In this document: piece by piece, positions 61,263 through 64,000 of the stretch
Numbering within the stretch: position 1 is the first letter of the stretch
How the letters are laid out: the number at the start of each line of letters is the position of its first letter
NCBI GenBank assembly: GCA_025345505.1
Contig: JANVCC010000261.1
Coordinates: 2,592,431-2,656,430, forward strand
Source of the DNA: Todiramphus chloris collaris
Taxonomy: Eukaryota > Chordata > Aves > Coraciiformes > Alcedinidae
Direction: 5' to 3'
DNA: 64,000 nucleotides
Notes under the pieces: generated by a model
Seen by the model: the letters and a program-made list of their open reading frames with translations, nothing else
Told to the model about the DNA's origin: nothing
The model's database searches: none
Translations under genes and position numbers: made by a program

Positions 61263-64000
61263 CCAATCTTAGTTGAGACTGATGCAAGCTTGAAGCTTTT
61301 GGGTTTGTTTTTTTTTCTGTGAACCTGTTCATAAAACCTTTCTAAGCCTATCACCTACTTCTGGACTGTGAAAATGAATTCCTAATATTTACTCCTGTGT
61401 TCTTGACACACACTAAGGTATGTGAGTAACTACTTAATACAACTTCTAAAGTACTTATGGAACAAAAGGGGAGATGCTCTTGCTTACAAGAGCTGAAACA
61501 GATCTTGTGCTTGTAATACAGCATCACTGTGGTAGGAGTATCTTCATGTGAGGAGACTCAACCAGGACTGCCTGATGACGGGAGAAGCTGCCTGAAATTC
61601 AAGGGTTTACAGCAAGATTGTAGTAGGTTTAGTGCACTTCCAGGACTGGAGAGTTTTAAGAAAGCTACTGAAATCTAAAATCAGTCCTGGTTTACATTAG
61701 TAGATCCAGTAATAGTCCTGTTTCAGGAAAAGGTTTCATGCTGAACAGGTAAGGTGTGTGCTCAGAAATTAGGAGAATAAAAAAGCTTGCTTAAGCATAT
61801 TAGTAGCCACCATGGTGAAAGAAGTTAGAAGGATCCTTAAAAAGCACAATAGATATTCAGTAGGATGAAGTTTTGTCTGTAGGGGAGAGGTGGGAAGTTT
61901 GAGGAATAAAACTGGGATCACATAGCTTAGAGGTGGTAAAAAAATTTAAATTAGGGGAACAAATTAACACGGCACAAGAAAGAGGAAAAGAAGGTGAGAG
62001 GAAAAGAAGGTGACTATTAAATGGATAGCAAGGAAATGGAAGAATTAACTATTATTAAACACTTATCAGGGAGAGACAAGCAAATTAAGAAAGGCTGAAG
62101 TGAGAAAATAAGCAATTTGTTAATATTAATCAAAGCAGCTACAGGACATCAATAAATACATGAGGGTGATAGATCCTAGAAAAGAGAGACTGCACCACCG
62201 TGAATATAAATGACTCAGTAAGGAAGAAGACGGGGAATAAATGCCGAGAGTCTAAATAAACACGAGATGAGCTCCATCTCATTAAATCAGGTGTAGGAGT
62301 ACTTAGAAACACTGTGAAAATGCTCATATTGGACTGTCTGAGACAATGTACACTACCCATAATACTGGTAAACAAAATTCATTAGCACTGAAAAGTCATT
62401 GAACACAGGGAAAGCATCAGAAGACCAAGAATTTTTTGACTATGGTTAGATCTGTAAGCAGCATTTCTTTTGTGTGTATTTGTTCACCAAAAGGACAAAG
62501 TGTGGCTGTGGCAGCTTTTTATTCTTTTGCATTGAAAGATCTGTAAGAAAGCCAAGTAAAGACACCATGGAAATAAAATTTTCCTCTGTGTTGTTGCTAG
62601 GAAAAAAAAAAGAGTTTTTCCAATTTATAAATACTGTATTTTTTTATAGAACTTTATGAATATTGGCATATAGCTCAGGTATTCAAGCTATGGATAACTC
62701 CTACTGATGCAAAGTTTCTTTAGTTGTTTAATGCTTATGGATGTGTAAAGAACAAATAAAATTAACTGTAAAGGTTTCACAAGTTTAAATTCCAGGTTGA
62801 ATATTAAAATCAGGATAAGATTATTCTGATTTGACTAAGCCTAATTAACTCTTTATGCTAATCTTTTTTTCTGTTAACTGCATCTCAGAAAATTCTGATT
62901 AAACTATAAAATACTTGGGTGCAGATTGTGGTAGCTCAGAAGGAATGAGTGGTGCCTTGTGTCATGCATTATTCAGTCAGACAATGGCCTGGAAGTGAGG
63001 GAAGATAACAGAGCTGACTGATGTGATCGTCCTGAAATCCTGATCTTTGTGGAAGGAAATACATAAGGTATTCTTCTTATCAGGTATGTCTTTTTATTCA
63101 CAGTAGAAGAATATGTAATTTAAACTGAATATATTTTTGGTCTTGGTTTGGTTGGGGGTTTTTTTCTACTTTGCCACTGGTACAGGGTGAAGAGAATGGG
63201 AATTACTGAACAGCACCCTAAGAGAAAGTAAGGAATTTTGATTCAGGCTGAAAAGAAGGTTAAACAAAATTAAATGGGATAGGAGGAGGAAGGATGGAAG
63301 AGCAAAACAGTTTTGGATAAATTTTATTTTACCCAAAACAAAGGGTTTTTTTCGGTTTAGGTATATTTGATAGAACCTACTCTGTTTTTAACTTGATAAT
63401 TTGAAATGAGATTTTGCAAAGACTGTCCAAGTTGGAAAACATATTCCAAAATCACTTTCAAGTAGCCTTCTCAGAAAAGCACAATTTTGGCTTAATGAAA
63501 AAAGGTGATGTCCCAACTCTTGGTTTTCTTCCACAGTTGAATTAATATGAAAATGCATTTTCAAAATGAAAAAAAAGAAGTAAAAGCAAGAATAAGCATT
63601 ATTCAAAACCAGTCACAGGCTGAGATGCCAAGCCTCTCTTGCTCTCAGACAATTGCATTCTGAACATGTAAAAAATCATTTGCTTTCACTGTTGCTACTA
63701 TTTTAATGGTAGTCTTCCACAATATATCTTTTTAGAAATTTGATTTTTTTTTTTAAAATCCTTATATATTAATTTTTCAAGTAAGTGCCATTAGAATATA
63801 GCATATGCTTTATTTGAAATCCTAATTCTGCCAGACATTTATAGAAATTCCATTCTCTATTTTATTGGGCTTTTCCTTCCCCATGTACATACCATATTTC
63901 AGAGCACAGCAGGACTGCAGAAAATAAAAGGGCTGTGTACTGGTTAATAATAAAGACTACCATTAGTGAAAATGAAATTAATTGGATTACGCGTTACTTG
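61263..64000. other. Intergenic, no gene seen
   Basis: AT-rich unique sequence up to the window edge. Only short duplications and homopolymers are visible. Confidence 0.6.
61981..62012. repeat. 16-bp tandem duplication
   Basis: agaggaaaagaaggtg occurs twice in a purine-rich stretch. Confidence 0.85.

Noticed and set aside
1..64000. CRISPR arrays, tRNA or rRNA genes, bacterial-type systems
   Set aside because: No spaced direct-repeat array, cloverleaf-like gene or prokaryotic gene organisation was seen; the sequence is clearly vertebrate.

Overview
This window comes from a bird genome. The evidence is several CR1 retrotransposon 3' ends ending in the avian ATTCT(A/G)TGATT-type tail, plus two families of avian endogenous-retrovirus solo LTR. 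Most of the 64 kb is AT-rich, without long ORFs, and unique. There is no sign of operons, prokaryotic genes, tRNA or rRNA genes, or CRISPR.

I can support one protein-coding gene: an intact, single-exon G-protein-coupled receptor on the minus strand at 27,611-28,594. Its 327 residues carry every class-A GPCR landmark, and its sequence matches neuropeptide B/W receptor 1 (NPBWR1) better than NPBWR2. Upstream of it (higher coordinates) lies a CpG-rich block at about 28.7-29.5 kb, the likely promoter. This block holds a (GGGGTC)n G-quadruplex motif on the sense strand, a C/EBP-like site, a CRE-like site and two tiny upstream ORFs. Two AATAAA signals lie 0.37 and 0.5 kb past the stop codon.

Layout: 1-25 kb is unique AT-rich DNA with one solo LTR (1.5-1.9 kb) and CR1 fragments at 8.3, 14.4, 15.1, 17.2 and 24.1 kb. 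25.3-26.3 kb holds two LTRs joined tail to tail. 26.3-29.5 kb is the NPBWR1 locus. 29.5-48.5 kb is unique DNA with a second LTR of the first family (31.3 kb), two ancient CR1 fragments and an A/C-only low-complexity block (39.5 kb). An LTR at 48.5-49.1 kb is nearly identical to, and inverted relative to, the one at 25.8-26.3 kb, so the pair brackets the receptor gene. 49-64 kb is unique DNA with two CR1 fragments and short tandem duplications.

I found no convincing new multi-gene system. The most notable structures are the inverted near-identical LTR pair around NPBWR1, the LTR-LTR junction, and the G-quadruplex and uORF features of the receptor's 5' region. Repeat calls rest on remembered consensus sequences compared by eye; no database search was run.
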